Assembly: GCA_002406015.1 (NCBI GenBank)
Contig: DHMX01000023.1
Coordinates: forward strand, 259,316-323,315
DNA length: 64,000 bases
Direction: 5' to 3'
DNA from: Lachnospiraceae bacterium UBA4631
Lineage (GTDB): Bacteria; Bacillota; Clostridia; Lachnospirales; Lachnospiraceae
Position numbers and translations under genes: made by a program. The notes under the pieces are model-generated. The model made no database searches. It saw nothing but the letters and a program-made list of their open reading frames with translations, and was not told where the DNA came from. Below are positions 57,195-64,000 of this stretch, in pieces. Numbering within the stretch: position 1 is the first letter of the stretch; the number at the start of each line of letters is the position of its first letter.

Positions 57195-57540
57195 CATGAT
57201 ATATAATGACAAACGTATAAGGCAATGACGAAGAGAAGTAGCCCGATTATCGCTGACAGAGAGTGGAGGACGGTGGAAGCTCCATAGAGTGAATTGGTGT
57301 GAATAACACTTTACCAGCCGCGAGCTGAACTCATGCCAAGGCAGCAGTCCGATAAAAGGAAAAGCTGTACGCAAAGGCAGACAGTAGGTGAGCCGTAGCT
57401 GTACGAAACACAGCCGGTTTTATTATGAAAACCATGAGGGACTGCAAGACAGTAAATCAGGTGGTACCGCGGACAGATATAATGTAGAAATCCTGTTCGT
57501 CCTGAACCAAAAGTTCAGGGCGGACTTTTGTGTTTAAATA
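57195..57540 (+). ncRNA. T-box riboswitch leader of aspS
   Basis: Stem I begins with GACGAAGAGAAGTA (57226-57239), which fits the T-box 5' consensus. The T-box proper AGGTGGTACCGCGG lies at 57459-57472, the antiterminator site that pairs with the tRNA acceptor end. The intrinsic terminator is 57498-57534 (GTCCTGAAC / GTTCAGG..GGAC then T-rich). Uncharged tRNA would permit read-through into aspS. I could not place the specifier codon with confidence; no GAC or GAT is obvious in the expected place. Confidence 0.92.
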
Positions 57541-57584
57541 CTAACATTGAAGCATGAGCGGAAGTCAAAGAAAAGGAGAGTTGT

Positions 57585-59336
57585 ATGGATATTGCAAACA
57601 AGTATCGTGACAGAGTCATGAATGAAATTACAGAAGAGGATGTAGGAAAAACCGTAAGGGTTGCCGGATGGGTAGAAAATATCCGCGACCATGGCGGAGT
57701 ATCTTTTATTGATTTGCGGGATATGTATGGTGTCTTGCAGGTGGTTATGAGAGATACCAGCCTGTTAGAAGGAATTGTAAAGGAAGATTGTGTATCCATT
57801 GAGGGTGTAATGGAGCATCGGGATGAGGAAACCTACAATCCGAATATTGAGACCGGTACGATTGAGCTGAAGGCTCATACCGTTACAATATTGGGAAAGG
57901 TATATAAGCAGATTCCGTTTGAAATCATGACTTCAAAGGAAATTCGTGAGGATGTGCGTTTAAAGTACCGGTATCTTGATTTACGGAATAAGAAGGTAAA
58001 GGACAATATTATTTTCCGTTCTAAGGTTATCAGCTTCCTGCGGGAGAAAATGACAGAAATGGGATTTCTGGAGATTCAGACCCCGATTTTGTGTGCATCA
58101 TCTCCGGAGGGTGCCAGAGACTATATTGTTCCATCCAGAAAATTCAAGGGTAAATTTTACGCATTGCCGCAGGCACCACAGCAGTATAAGCAGTTGCTGA
58201 TGGTATCCGGTTTTGATAAGTATTTCCAGATTGCACCTTGCTTCCGGGATGAGGATGCCAGAGCAGACCGTTCACCGGGCGAGTTTTATCAGTTGGATTT
58301 TGAAATGAGTTTTGCAACACAGGAGGATGTATTTCGTATAGGAGAAGCCGTACTATCAGAGACCTTCCAGAAGTTTGCACCGGAGGGCTATACAGTGACA
58401 CAGGCTCCGTATCCGGTTATCAGCTATAAGCAGGCAATGTTAGAATTTGGTTCGGATAAGCCGGACCTTCGGAATCCACTTCGGATTATTGATGTAACGG
58501 ATTTCTTCCAGCGTTGTACCTTCAAGCCGTTCCATGGTAAGACTGTTCGTGCTATTAACGTACATGCCAAGCTGTCAAAGGGACAGCATGAGAAGCTTTT
58601 GAAATTTGCAACCGGTATCGGTATGGGCGGACTTGGCTATCTGGAAATTCTGGAGGATATGAGCTATAAGGGACCGATTGATAAGTTTATTCCGGATGAT
58701 ATGAAGACGGAAATTGCAGATTTAGCAGGACTGCAGGCAGGAGATACCATTTTCTTTATTGCCGACAATGAAGAACGTGCCGCAAATTATGCAGGTCAGA
58801 TTCGGAATGAGCTGGGAGCTCGTCTGGACTTGATTGAAAAGAATGCATACCGTTTCTGTTATGTAAATGACTTCCCGATGTATGAGTATGACAAGGAAGA
58901 GAAGAAGATGATATTTACCCATAATCCATTCTCTATGCCACAGGGAGGCTTAGAAGCACTTAATACCAAGAAGCCGGAAGAAATTCTGGCATATCAGTAC
59001 GATATTGTATGTAACGGAATTGAGCTGTCCTCCGGAGCAGTTCGAAATCATGATATGCAGGTAATGGTAAAGGCATTTGAGATTGCAGGCTATACGGAAG
59101 AGGATTTGAAGCAGAAGTTCGGAGCTCTTTACAATGCATTCCAGTTTGGAGCACCACCGCATGCAGGTATGGCTCCGGGTATCGACCGTATGATTATGCT
59201 GCTTCGCAATGAGGAAAACATTCGTGAGGTGATTGCCTTCCCTATGAACGGAAATGCACAGGATTTGATGTGCGGAGCACCGGGAGAAGTAACGGAGCAG
59301 CAGCTTCGTGAGACCCACATTAAGGTAAGACAGTAA
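57585..59336 (+). CDS. aspS: Aspartate--tRNA ligase
   Basis: 583-aa class II synthetase charging tRNA-Asp with aspartate. It has an N-terminal OB-fold anticodon-binding domain (residues 1-110, 'VRVAGWVENIRDHGGVSFID'), motif 1 near 150, motif 2 'CFRDEDARADRSPGEFYQLD' (about 217-236), the GAD insertion, and motif 3 'GMAPGIDRMIMLLR' near residue 534. ATG 57585 follows GGAGAG. Regulated by the upstream T-box leader. Bacterial-type, full length. Confidence 0.97.
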   Translation: MDIANKYRDRVMNEITEEDVGKTVRVAGWVENIRDHGGVSFIDLRDMYGVLQVVMRDTSLLEGIVKEDCVSIEGVMEHRDEETYNPNIETGTIELKAHTVTILGKVYKQIPFEIMTSKEIREDVRLKYRYLDLRNKKVKDNIIFRSKVISFLREKMTEMGFLEIQTPILCASSPEGARDYIVPSRKFKGKFYALPQAPQQYKQLLMVSGFDKYFQIAPCFRDEDARADRSPGEFYQLDFEMSFATQEDVFRIGEAVLSETFQKFAPEGYTVTQAPYPVISYKQAMLEFGSDKPDLRNPLRIIDVTDFFQRCTFKPFHGKTVRAINVHAKLSKGQHEKLLKFATGIGMGGLGYLEILEDMSYKGPIDKFIPDDMKTEIADLAGLQAGDTIFFIADNEERAANYAGQIRNELGARLDLIEKNAYRFCYVNDFPMYEYDKEEKKMIFTHNPFSMPQGGLEALNTKKPEEILAYQYDIVCNGIELSSGAVRNHDMQVMVKAFEIAGYTEEDLKQKFGALYNAFQFGAPPHAGMAPGIDRMIMLLRNEENIREVIAFPMNGNAQDLMCGAPGEVTEQQLRETHIKVRQ

Positions 59337-59360
59337 AAGGCTTACAATTTGAGAAATATA

Positions 59361-59423
59361 AAAGCACCGGCTTGTCTGGAGATAGAGAAAGAAGTATAAT
59401 CTGGACAAGAGCAGGTGCTTTTT
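59361..59423 (+). terminator. Terminator of aspS
   Basis: AAAGCACCGGC..TTGTC pairs with GACAAG..GGTGCTTTTT. Confidence 0.8.
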
Positions 59424-59640
59424 ATGCTTCTAAAATGTATGCATTGGGCAGATTACAGGATACAAAACCGGAAGCAAGAGGCAGTTGCAGGAATATTTTG
59501 TGACTTGATACTCTGTGGATGATTACAAAACACGACAAATATAGTAATATGACTGTACATATAGAAAATAATGAAAGGAGGATAGACGTTATCGTAGTTT
59601 AGAAGCGTGCGGATAGAGGAAAAGATAAGGAGGGTATTAT
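59424..59640. other. Intergenic leader of the secreted-protein/ABC operon
   Basis: No recognisable gene. AT-rich, with a second Shine-Dalgarno-like AAAGGAGG at 59574 not followed by a usable frame. The promoter is not clear. Confidence 0.4.
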
Positions 59641-60048
59641 ATGAGAGTAAAAAGAATCGTGTATAGTGTATTATTGGCAGGAGCGTTAATGTTTTGCTTT
59701 GGAACAACGGCCTTTGCCAGTGAAAATTGGGCAGGCATTACGGCTGTGTTAAAAGCTAACCAGTCAACGGTTACGACAGGATTTTCGGCAGATAAAGTAT
59801 TTCTTGCAACTGCCATGTATGGTGAAACAGCAAGTAATTCCGAGTATTCTGTTATGTATGAGACCAGAGGATGCAATAGTATAGGAGGACAAACCTATCG
59901 GGAGGCATTAATTACATTAAGACCCGGATATAGTAATAGGTCAACGATTAATAGCAGATATAATTATCATTCCTTGACCCTGACCGGAAAAAATGGGCTT
60001 GATACGGTAAAAGGATGTATTGGATATGGATATGTTGATATGGATTAA
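59641..60048 (+). CDS. Small secreted protein of an ABC transporter operon
   Basis: 135 aa with a clear Sec signal peptide (basic MRVKR, hydrophobic core 'IVYSVLLAGALMFCFG', cleavage near 'AFASE', about residue 27). The mature part is about 108 aa, neutral, beta-rich and rich in Y, S, T and G ('MYGETASNSEYSVMYETRGC', 'STINSRYNYHSLTLTG'), with two cysteines that could form a disulfide. It is like a lactococcin 972-type or other small exported peptide in size and position, but homology is not evident. ATG 59641 follows AAGGAGG. Immediately upstream of an ABC system (next gene 12 bases after), so it may be the exported or protected protein. Confidence 0.7.
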   Translation: MRVKRIVYSVLLAGALMFCFGTTAFASENWAGITAVLKANQSTVTTGFSADKVFLATAMYGETASNSEYSVMYETRGCNSIGGQTYREALITLRPGYSNRSTINSRYNYHSLTLTGKNGLDTVKGCIGYGYVDMD

Positions 60049-60060
60049 GGGGTAGACAGT

Positions 60061-61974
60061 ATGGGAGTACAGGGAAGGCTGTTTTTTCGAAGTAAATTAA
60101 GACTTATTTTGCTTGGTGTGTTACTGGCAGGAACGCTTCGACATGTGGTACGGGCAATGCTGGCTATGATTGGACAGGGAAGCTATCTAAAGCTGGATAT
60201 AATTTTGGGAACGCATCAGCGGCAGATGGAGGACTGTATTTATATATTTATTCTGCTAATGTTTCTTGCATTTGATTATTTTCGGGAAAGTTCTGATGCA
60301 AATGCATTGGAGATAGTGCGGGTAAATGGAAATTATCTAAGGGAAGACATGAAATCCTTTCTGGTTATGGCGGGGCTGCTTGCTGCATACAGCAGCCTGC
60401 TGATAATCAGCTATGGGGCAGCAGTATTTTTTACTGTTGGCATCACAGGAGAGGTGTTCATTTACTTTGTGAAAGTGATAGGGTTATATTTTTTCTTGAA
60501 CGGACTGGTAGCTGTTTTAATTGGCTGGCTGCTCGCAAGAGTGGTCGGACGACTGATTGGGTATCTGTGTATGATTTGTATTGCCTGTCTGGTCAGTCCG
60601 ATTCTGACAATGAGCCTGAGTTATTTTGCAATGTGGTATCGGGAAATTTCCCGGTGGTTTCGAATATTTATTATTATGCCGCAGGGAACCGAAACCGTAA
60701 ATCCGTATGTAATGTTTACGGTTAATCTATCACTGGCAGCCAGAACCTTTTTCTGGCTGGGGGCGTTGGTGCTGCTTCTGATGGTTCATTATTCGGTTGC
60801 CGCTCACAGATGGAGGGTTCCACAGTGGGGGATTCTGGTAGCAGGGCTTGCCTGTATGGCAGGAGCCTGGATATATACAGGTCTGCCGACCAGTTTTTAT
60901 AATAATGAAAAGTCATTATCCTCGACAGATTCTACCGCATATGACCAGTGGAGGTATGTGGTGGATGAGACAACACAACAATCAACGGAGAGCTTTCGCG
61001 TCCAGTCCTATGTTATGAAGCTGAAGCTTCGAAGGCAGATGGAGGCAGAGGTAACGATTTATCTGGATGACCATGACTTGAATACATATGCCATGACCTT
61101 ATATCACCTGTATCAGATAGATTCCATAACGGATGAGGAAGGAACGGAGCTGCCATATCAGCGAAACGGAGATTATCTTATAGTGGAACGGCAGGAAAAA
61201 GAGCTGAAAGCTATTACAGTACGCTATCATGGTGGTTGTGCGAATTTTTACAGCAATCAGACACAGGTGAACCTGCCGGGCTGGTTTTGTTATTATCCGA
61301 TGCCGGGCTGGCATGAGTTATATGATGCAGAAAATTTTGAATACTATTGCAATGTACTGGAATATCCGGTTCCATTTGATGTAGATATTGACGCAAAGGC
61401 AACTATATATTCTGAGCTGGAGCGGGTAGAAGGAAATCATTTTCAGGGAAGTGACGTTGGACCGAGTTTTGTGGCTGGTTATGTAAAGGAGTATTGTACA
61501 GAGGATGGAATAAGGATTGTATATCCATATTTGGATTCCCTGGATAATCCGTATTCGGAGATAAGACCAGAAGATTTTCAAACAGTATTGGATGGTATGC
61601 GGACGCTGAGGAAAAAGACATTATTACTAATGCCGGGACTAAGTGGGGATTTGCCTACGATAAATCAAGGGGATTATGTGGTAAGTCCGAGAGGTATAGG
61701 CGTTTTGAGTATGTGGTATTCGAAGAAGGGTGATTTTATTCCATATGTGGCTGAATATACAGAGGAGGATGCAATTGAAGGATTTTTAATAAGCTATTCA
61801 ATTATGGCAAACGAATCGGAGGTAAACAGCTATGAGCAAATACTTCATACATATATGAATCTTATGTCTGAATGGGGATATACGGAAGATGATTTTGAAG
61901 ACTTCTTTATTAAATATCTCGGAGAAGATGAATGGAATGCAATGAAGGAACGGGGTGGATATGTTGAAGATTGA
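60061..61974 (+). CDS. Large membrane component of the ABC system
   Basis: 637 aa. The N-terminal half has about seven hydrophobic helices (residues 14-285); a long extracytoplasmic region with a beta-rich peptide domain follows (290-637), containing 'CYYPMPGWHELYDAENFEYY'. The layout resembles large permease or DUF1430-type bacteriocin-associated integral membrane proteins, in which an ABC permease domain carries an extracellular sensor. No family was identified with certainty. It overlaps the ATPase gene by 14 bases (ATPase start at 61961), so stoichiometry is coupled. Confidence 0.6.
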   Translation: MGVQGRLFFRSKLRLILLGVLLAGTLRHVVRAMLAMIGQGSYLKLDIILGTHQRQMEDCIYIFILLMFLAFDYFRESSDANALEIVRVNGNYLREDMKSFLVMAGLLAAYSSLLIISYGAAVFFTVGITGEVFIYFVKVIGLYFFLNGLVAVLIGWLLARVVGRLIGYLCMICIACLVSPILTMSLSYFAMWYREISRWFRIFIIMPQGTETVNPYVMFTVNLSLAARTFFWLGALVLLLMVHYSVAAHRWRVPQWGILVAGLACMAGAWIYTGLPTSFYNNEKSLSSTDSTAYDQWRYVVDETTQQSTESFRVQSYVMKLKLRRQMEAEVTIYLDDHDLNTYAMTLYHLYQIDSITDEEGTELPYQRNGDYLIVERQEKELKAITVRYHGGCANFYSNQTQVNLPGWFCYYPMPGWHELYDAENFEYYCNVLEYPVPFDVDIDAKATIYSELERVEGNHFQGSDVGPSFVAGYVKEYCTEDGIRIVYPYLDSLDNPYSEIRPEDFQTVLDGMRTLRKKTLLLMPGLSGDLPTINQGDYVVSPRGIGVLSMWYSKKGDFIPYVAEYTEEDAIEGFLISYSIMANESEVNSYEQILHTYMNLMSEWGYTEDDFEDFFIKYLGEDEWNAMKERGGYVED

Positions 61975-62794
61975 ACGGTTATCAAAGAGCTTTGGAAAAA
62001 AAGAGATATTAAAAGGAATTTCCTATGAGTTTAACAATGGTGTCTATGGGCTGTTGGGACCGAATGGGGCAGGAAAAACCACCTTGCTTCGTTGCATTTT
62101 GAATCTGTATCATACAGAGAAGGGCATGGTTATACTGGATGAAGCAGGAGGAGATACTTCTTTACAGGGACGGATGGGGTATCTTCCGCAAAAGTCAGGT
62201 GTATTTCCCGGTTTGACGGTAGAAGAACAATTGATGTATTTTGCAAATGTAAAGAATATACCGAAGGAGCAATGGGAAGAGGAAATTACCAGAGTGCTGG
62301 AGCTGGTACATTTATCCGAGGTTCGGAAGGTAAAAGGCAGAAAGCTCTCCGGAGGTATGGCTCGAAGAGTTGGCATTGCACAAGCATTGTTAAATCATCC
62401 CGTATTGGTGATATTTGATGAACCAACCACTGGATTAGACCCGGAGGAGAGAATCCGATTTAAACACATTGTAAGAGAATTGCATAAGGAGTCCGTTGTA
62501 ATTTTGTCTACACATATCGTAGAGGATATAGAGGCGGTTTGTGATGAGATTATAATTTTGAATCAAGGAAATATTCTTGCCAGCGGTTCTCAGGAGATAA
62601 TTAGCAAGCTGGCGGAGAATAAGGTATATGAATTAACAGAATCTCAACGAATACCGGAGGATTACGTTGAAAAGGAACTGGAGGTAGATGGAGAAATGGT
62701 CTATCGGGTGTTAACGGGACGGGAGCTTCCGATAGAGCAACGGGTAAGACCTAATATAGAGGACGGATATATATGTGCGTTAAAAGGTATTTAG
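61961..62794 (+). CDS. ABC transporter ATP-binding protein
   Basis: 277 aa. Walker A 'LLGPNGAGKTTLLRC', signature 'LSGGMARRVGIAQAL', Walker B 'VLVIFDEPTTGLDPEE' and the H-loop in 'ILSTHIVEDIEAV' are all intact, a complete ABC_2-type export ATPase. ATG 61961 is used; the ORF can extend two codons upstream to GTG 61955. Its 3' end overlaps the next permease gene by 22 bases. Energises the export or resistance system with neighbours 60061 and 62773. Confidence 0.95.
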   Translation: MLKIERLSKSFGKKEILKGISYEFNNGVYGLLGPNGAGKTTLLRCILNLYHTEKGMVILDEAGGDTSLQGRMGYLPQKSGVFPGLTVEEQLMYFANVKNIPKEQWEEEITRVLELVHLSEVRKVKGRKLSGGMARRVGIAQALLNHPVLVIFDEPTTGLDPEERIRFKHIVRELHKESVVILSTHIVEDIEAVCDEIIILNQGNILASGSQEIISKLAENKVYELTESQRIPEDYVEKELEVDGEMVYRVLTGRELPIEQRVRPNIEDGYICALKGI

Positions 62795-63438
62795 AAAAAA
62801 GTATATGGAATCTCTATTTTCGACTAAAGGGAATGGGAATAATGTCATTTATACCGGTGTTTGGGTTATATGGGCTGATTCCTGTTTTGAATGTGCTGGC
62901 ATATTATTTTAAAAACGATAAGAATATGTTATACGATAATATCGTACGGATGTCACAATATTTGATACCGTTGTTTTCTGTGTGGATAATTCTGTTTATA
63001 CTGGAGCATTGCATTGAGGAACCGATGCATGAATTGCTTTATATGAATAATCGAATCAAGCTGTGGGAGCTGCTATTGCTTTACATAGGCTTTTGTGTGT
63101 TGATGCTTCCGTTATTTGTAGTATATACCAGACTATTTCCGGAATTATGGTGGCTGTATCTTAAGATATTGGTGCTGAATTTATTTTATCTGTCAAGTGC
63201 GTATGCCGTATCCTATCTGTTTGGGAAAATGATTCCTGCGGCAGTTCTGGTTTTGTACTATACGGTATATGCTGTAATGGAAAGTACAACGGGATTGACC
63301 GGTACGAATCTGTTTCCGCTGGAGGTATATACGGAATTGGAATTTATGCAGTGGATGAGGGGGTATCTGATATTGACGATGATGCTCTTAGCAGTCGGTG
63401 TTGGTTTTAATTATTATTATCCTGAACGAAATCGATAA
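62773..63438 (+). CDS. ABC transporter permease
   Basis: 221 aa with six hydrophobic segments ('SFIPVFGLYGLIPVLNVLAY', 'YLIPLFSVWIILFILEH', 'LWELLLLYIGFCVLMLPLFV', 'LVLNLFYLSSAYAVSYLF', 'AAVLVLYYTVYAVMES', 'GYLILTMMLLAVGVGFNYYY'), a short ABC-2-like permease. Start overlaps the ATPase gene by 22 bases. Forms the membrane channel of the export complex with the larger protein at 60061 (inference). Confidence 0.8.
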   Translation: MCVKRYLEKSIWNLYFRLKGMGIMSFIPVFGLYGLIPVLNVLAYYFKNDKNMLYDNIVRMSQYLIPLFSVWIILFILEHCIEEPMHELLYMNNRIKLWELLLLYIGFCVLMLPLFVVYTRLFPELWWLYLKILVLNLFYLSSAYAVSYLFGKMIPAAVLVLYYTVYAVMESTTGLTGTNLFPLEVYTELEFMQWMRGYLILTMMLLAVGVGFNYYYPERNR

Positions 63439-63451
63439 TAACATAAGCGGA

Positions 63452-63492
63452 AATTGCCTATTCTGTGGTTCAGACAGGATAGGCAGTTTTTT
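63452..63492 (+). terminator. Terminator of the ABC operon
   Basis: AATTGCCTATTCTGT / AGACAGGATAGGCAGTT followed by TTTT. Confidence 0.85.
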
Positions 63493-63503
63493 ATAATTTC
63501 CAC

Positions 63504-63533
63504 TTGACGATTATTTACCAAATGTGTTATTTT
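63504..63533 (+). promoter_or_regulatory. Putative promoter of the trpB-like T-box transcript
   Basis: TTGACG (63504-63509) with a TTATTT/TATTTT -10 about 17-18 bases on. Confidence 0.5.
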
Positions 63534-63539
63534 ATACAT

Positions 63540-63830
63540 GGTAAAACCGATGAGAAAGAGGAAGTACATCTGAAATGTATCTCACAGAGAGTTGCAGGCG
63601 GTGGAATTGCAACAGATGGCAGCAGGATGGAATGGGCTTTCGAGGGCGACCCGAACCGATGGAAAGAACAAAAATGCGGTAGGGAAGACGGAGAGGATAC
63701 TTCGTTACAAAATCAGATATATGCAGGTATATCGTGAGAGGGTATCGTCGTGGATACCAAGCAGGGTGGCACCGCAGGAGTTGACTCTTGTCCCAGCAGA
63801 TAAGTGGGATAAGGGTTTTATTTATTTTAA
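63540..63830 (+). ncRNA. T-box riboswitch leader upstream of a TrpB-like gene
   Basis: Stem I starts with GAGAAAGAGGAAGTAC (near 63551-63566). The T-box sequence AGGGTGGCACCGCAGG is at 63763-63778. The terminator stem is CTTGTCCCA / TGGGATAAG (63787-63813) with a T-rich end. A TGG triplet at 63633-63635 in 'GAATGGGC' is in a plausible specifier position, which would make it responsive to uncharged tRNA-Trp, fitting the gene downstream. Confidence 0.9.
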
Positions 63831-63929
63831 ATCTAAATTCTGAAATATCAAAATCCTTTCCCGGAAACAATAGATAACAGGTAATCGGACACCTGCAATG
63901 TCCCATTACAGGCGAAAGGAGATACAGAC

Positions 63930-64000
63930 ATGAGTGAAGTAAGAATACCAAACAAAATTTATTTAAGTGAAGAGGAGATTCCGAAGCAATGGTATAATGT
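63930..64000 (+). CDS. TrpB-like PLP-dependent enzyme (3' partial)
   Basis: Only 23 complete codons are present before the window ends: the frame begins MSEVRIPNKIYLSEEEIPKQ and continues WYNV. This closely resembles the N-terminus of TrpB2-type tryptophan synthase beta chains ('KIYLxEEEMPxxWYN'). ATG 63930 is preceded by AAAGGAG. Controlled by the T-box with a candidate Trp specifier. Catalyses indole plus serine to tryptophan if family assignment is correct. Confidence 0.7.
   Translation, partial: MSEVRIPNKIYLSEEEIPKQWYN

Overview
The window looks like a chromosomal segment of a low-to-moderate GC, spore-forming, strictly anaerobic Clostridia member, most likely a Lachnospiraceae gut bacterium (inference). 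The signs are a SpoIIID regulator, two T-box leaders (upstream of aspS and of a TrpB-like gene), a 2-hydroxyacyl-CoA dehydratase/activase pair, an ammonium transporter fused to a PII domain, Clostridia-style strong Shine-Dalgarno sites and frequent TTG/GTG starts. Nearly all genes are on the + strand.

Layout. 1-2498: end of the ATP synthase operon (atpG fragment, atpD, atpC). 2865-4067: an RlmI-type RNA methyltransferase whose last codons are duplicated, as a 32-bp direct repeat, on the far side of a DUF4143 AAA ATPase gene (4376-5704). 5705-7707: a gene graveyard with a hypothetical gene, fused remnants of a sugar O-acetyltransferase and a VOC protein, and a tyrosine integrase N-terminal stub. 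7708-10024: a small membrane protein, a NYN/LOTUS protein, an Rrf2 regulator and spoIIID. 10025-13735: a membrane protein between duplicated hairpin repeats, an AlbA_2/Schlafen-like ATP-binding regulator carrying an 11-bp tandem repeat, and a serine recombinase followed by inverted repeats that enclose a terminator.

13852-23595 is an AT-rich accessory island and the most interesting part. It holds two unknown proteins translationally linked to a PlsC-like acyltransferase, a DUF2806 protein with an acidic 52-aa protein, three tandem paralogous acyl-adenylating enzymes and a second PlsC-like acyltransferase. The second and third ligase genes carry (CAGA)12 and (CAGA)11 tracts immediately after their start codons. 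In this sequence both are out of frame; losing one unit would restore each. The first paralogue has a single CAGA and is in frame. This is the structure of a slipped-strand phase-variable lipid or acyl modification system.

23596-31320: a zinc-dependent phospholipase-like gene divergent from a three-gene MukBEF/Wadjet-like SMC operon (JetA, JetB and JetC like) with no JetD nuclease beside it. 31336-39876: housekeeping and transport genes (YbaK, AraC regulator, Amt-PII, aldose epimerase, IlvE, Na+/H+ antiporter, cytidylate kinase-like), plus an orphan promoter-to-terminator transcription unit at 34942-35405. 40133-43075: a single-module adenylation-carrier-reductase enzyme. 43121-48724: dehydratase activase and dehydratase, thioredoxin and thioredoxin reductase. 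48741-57170: YqeY, an envelope operon (PadR, DUF1700, DUF4097), an acyltransferase-type membrane protein, a glycosyltransferase, a DUF2339 membrane protein, a DHH phosphoesterase and TrmO. 57195-59336: T-box and aspS. 59641-63438: a secreted protein and an ABC exporter. 63504-64000: a T-box and the start of a TrpB-like gene.

All functional names are from motif recognition by eye; no searches were run.
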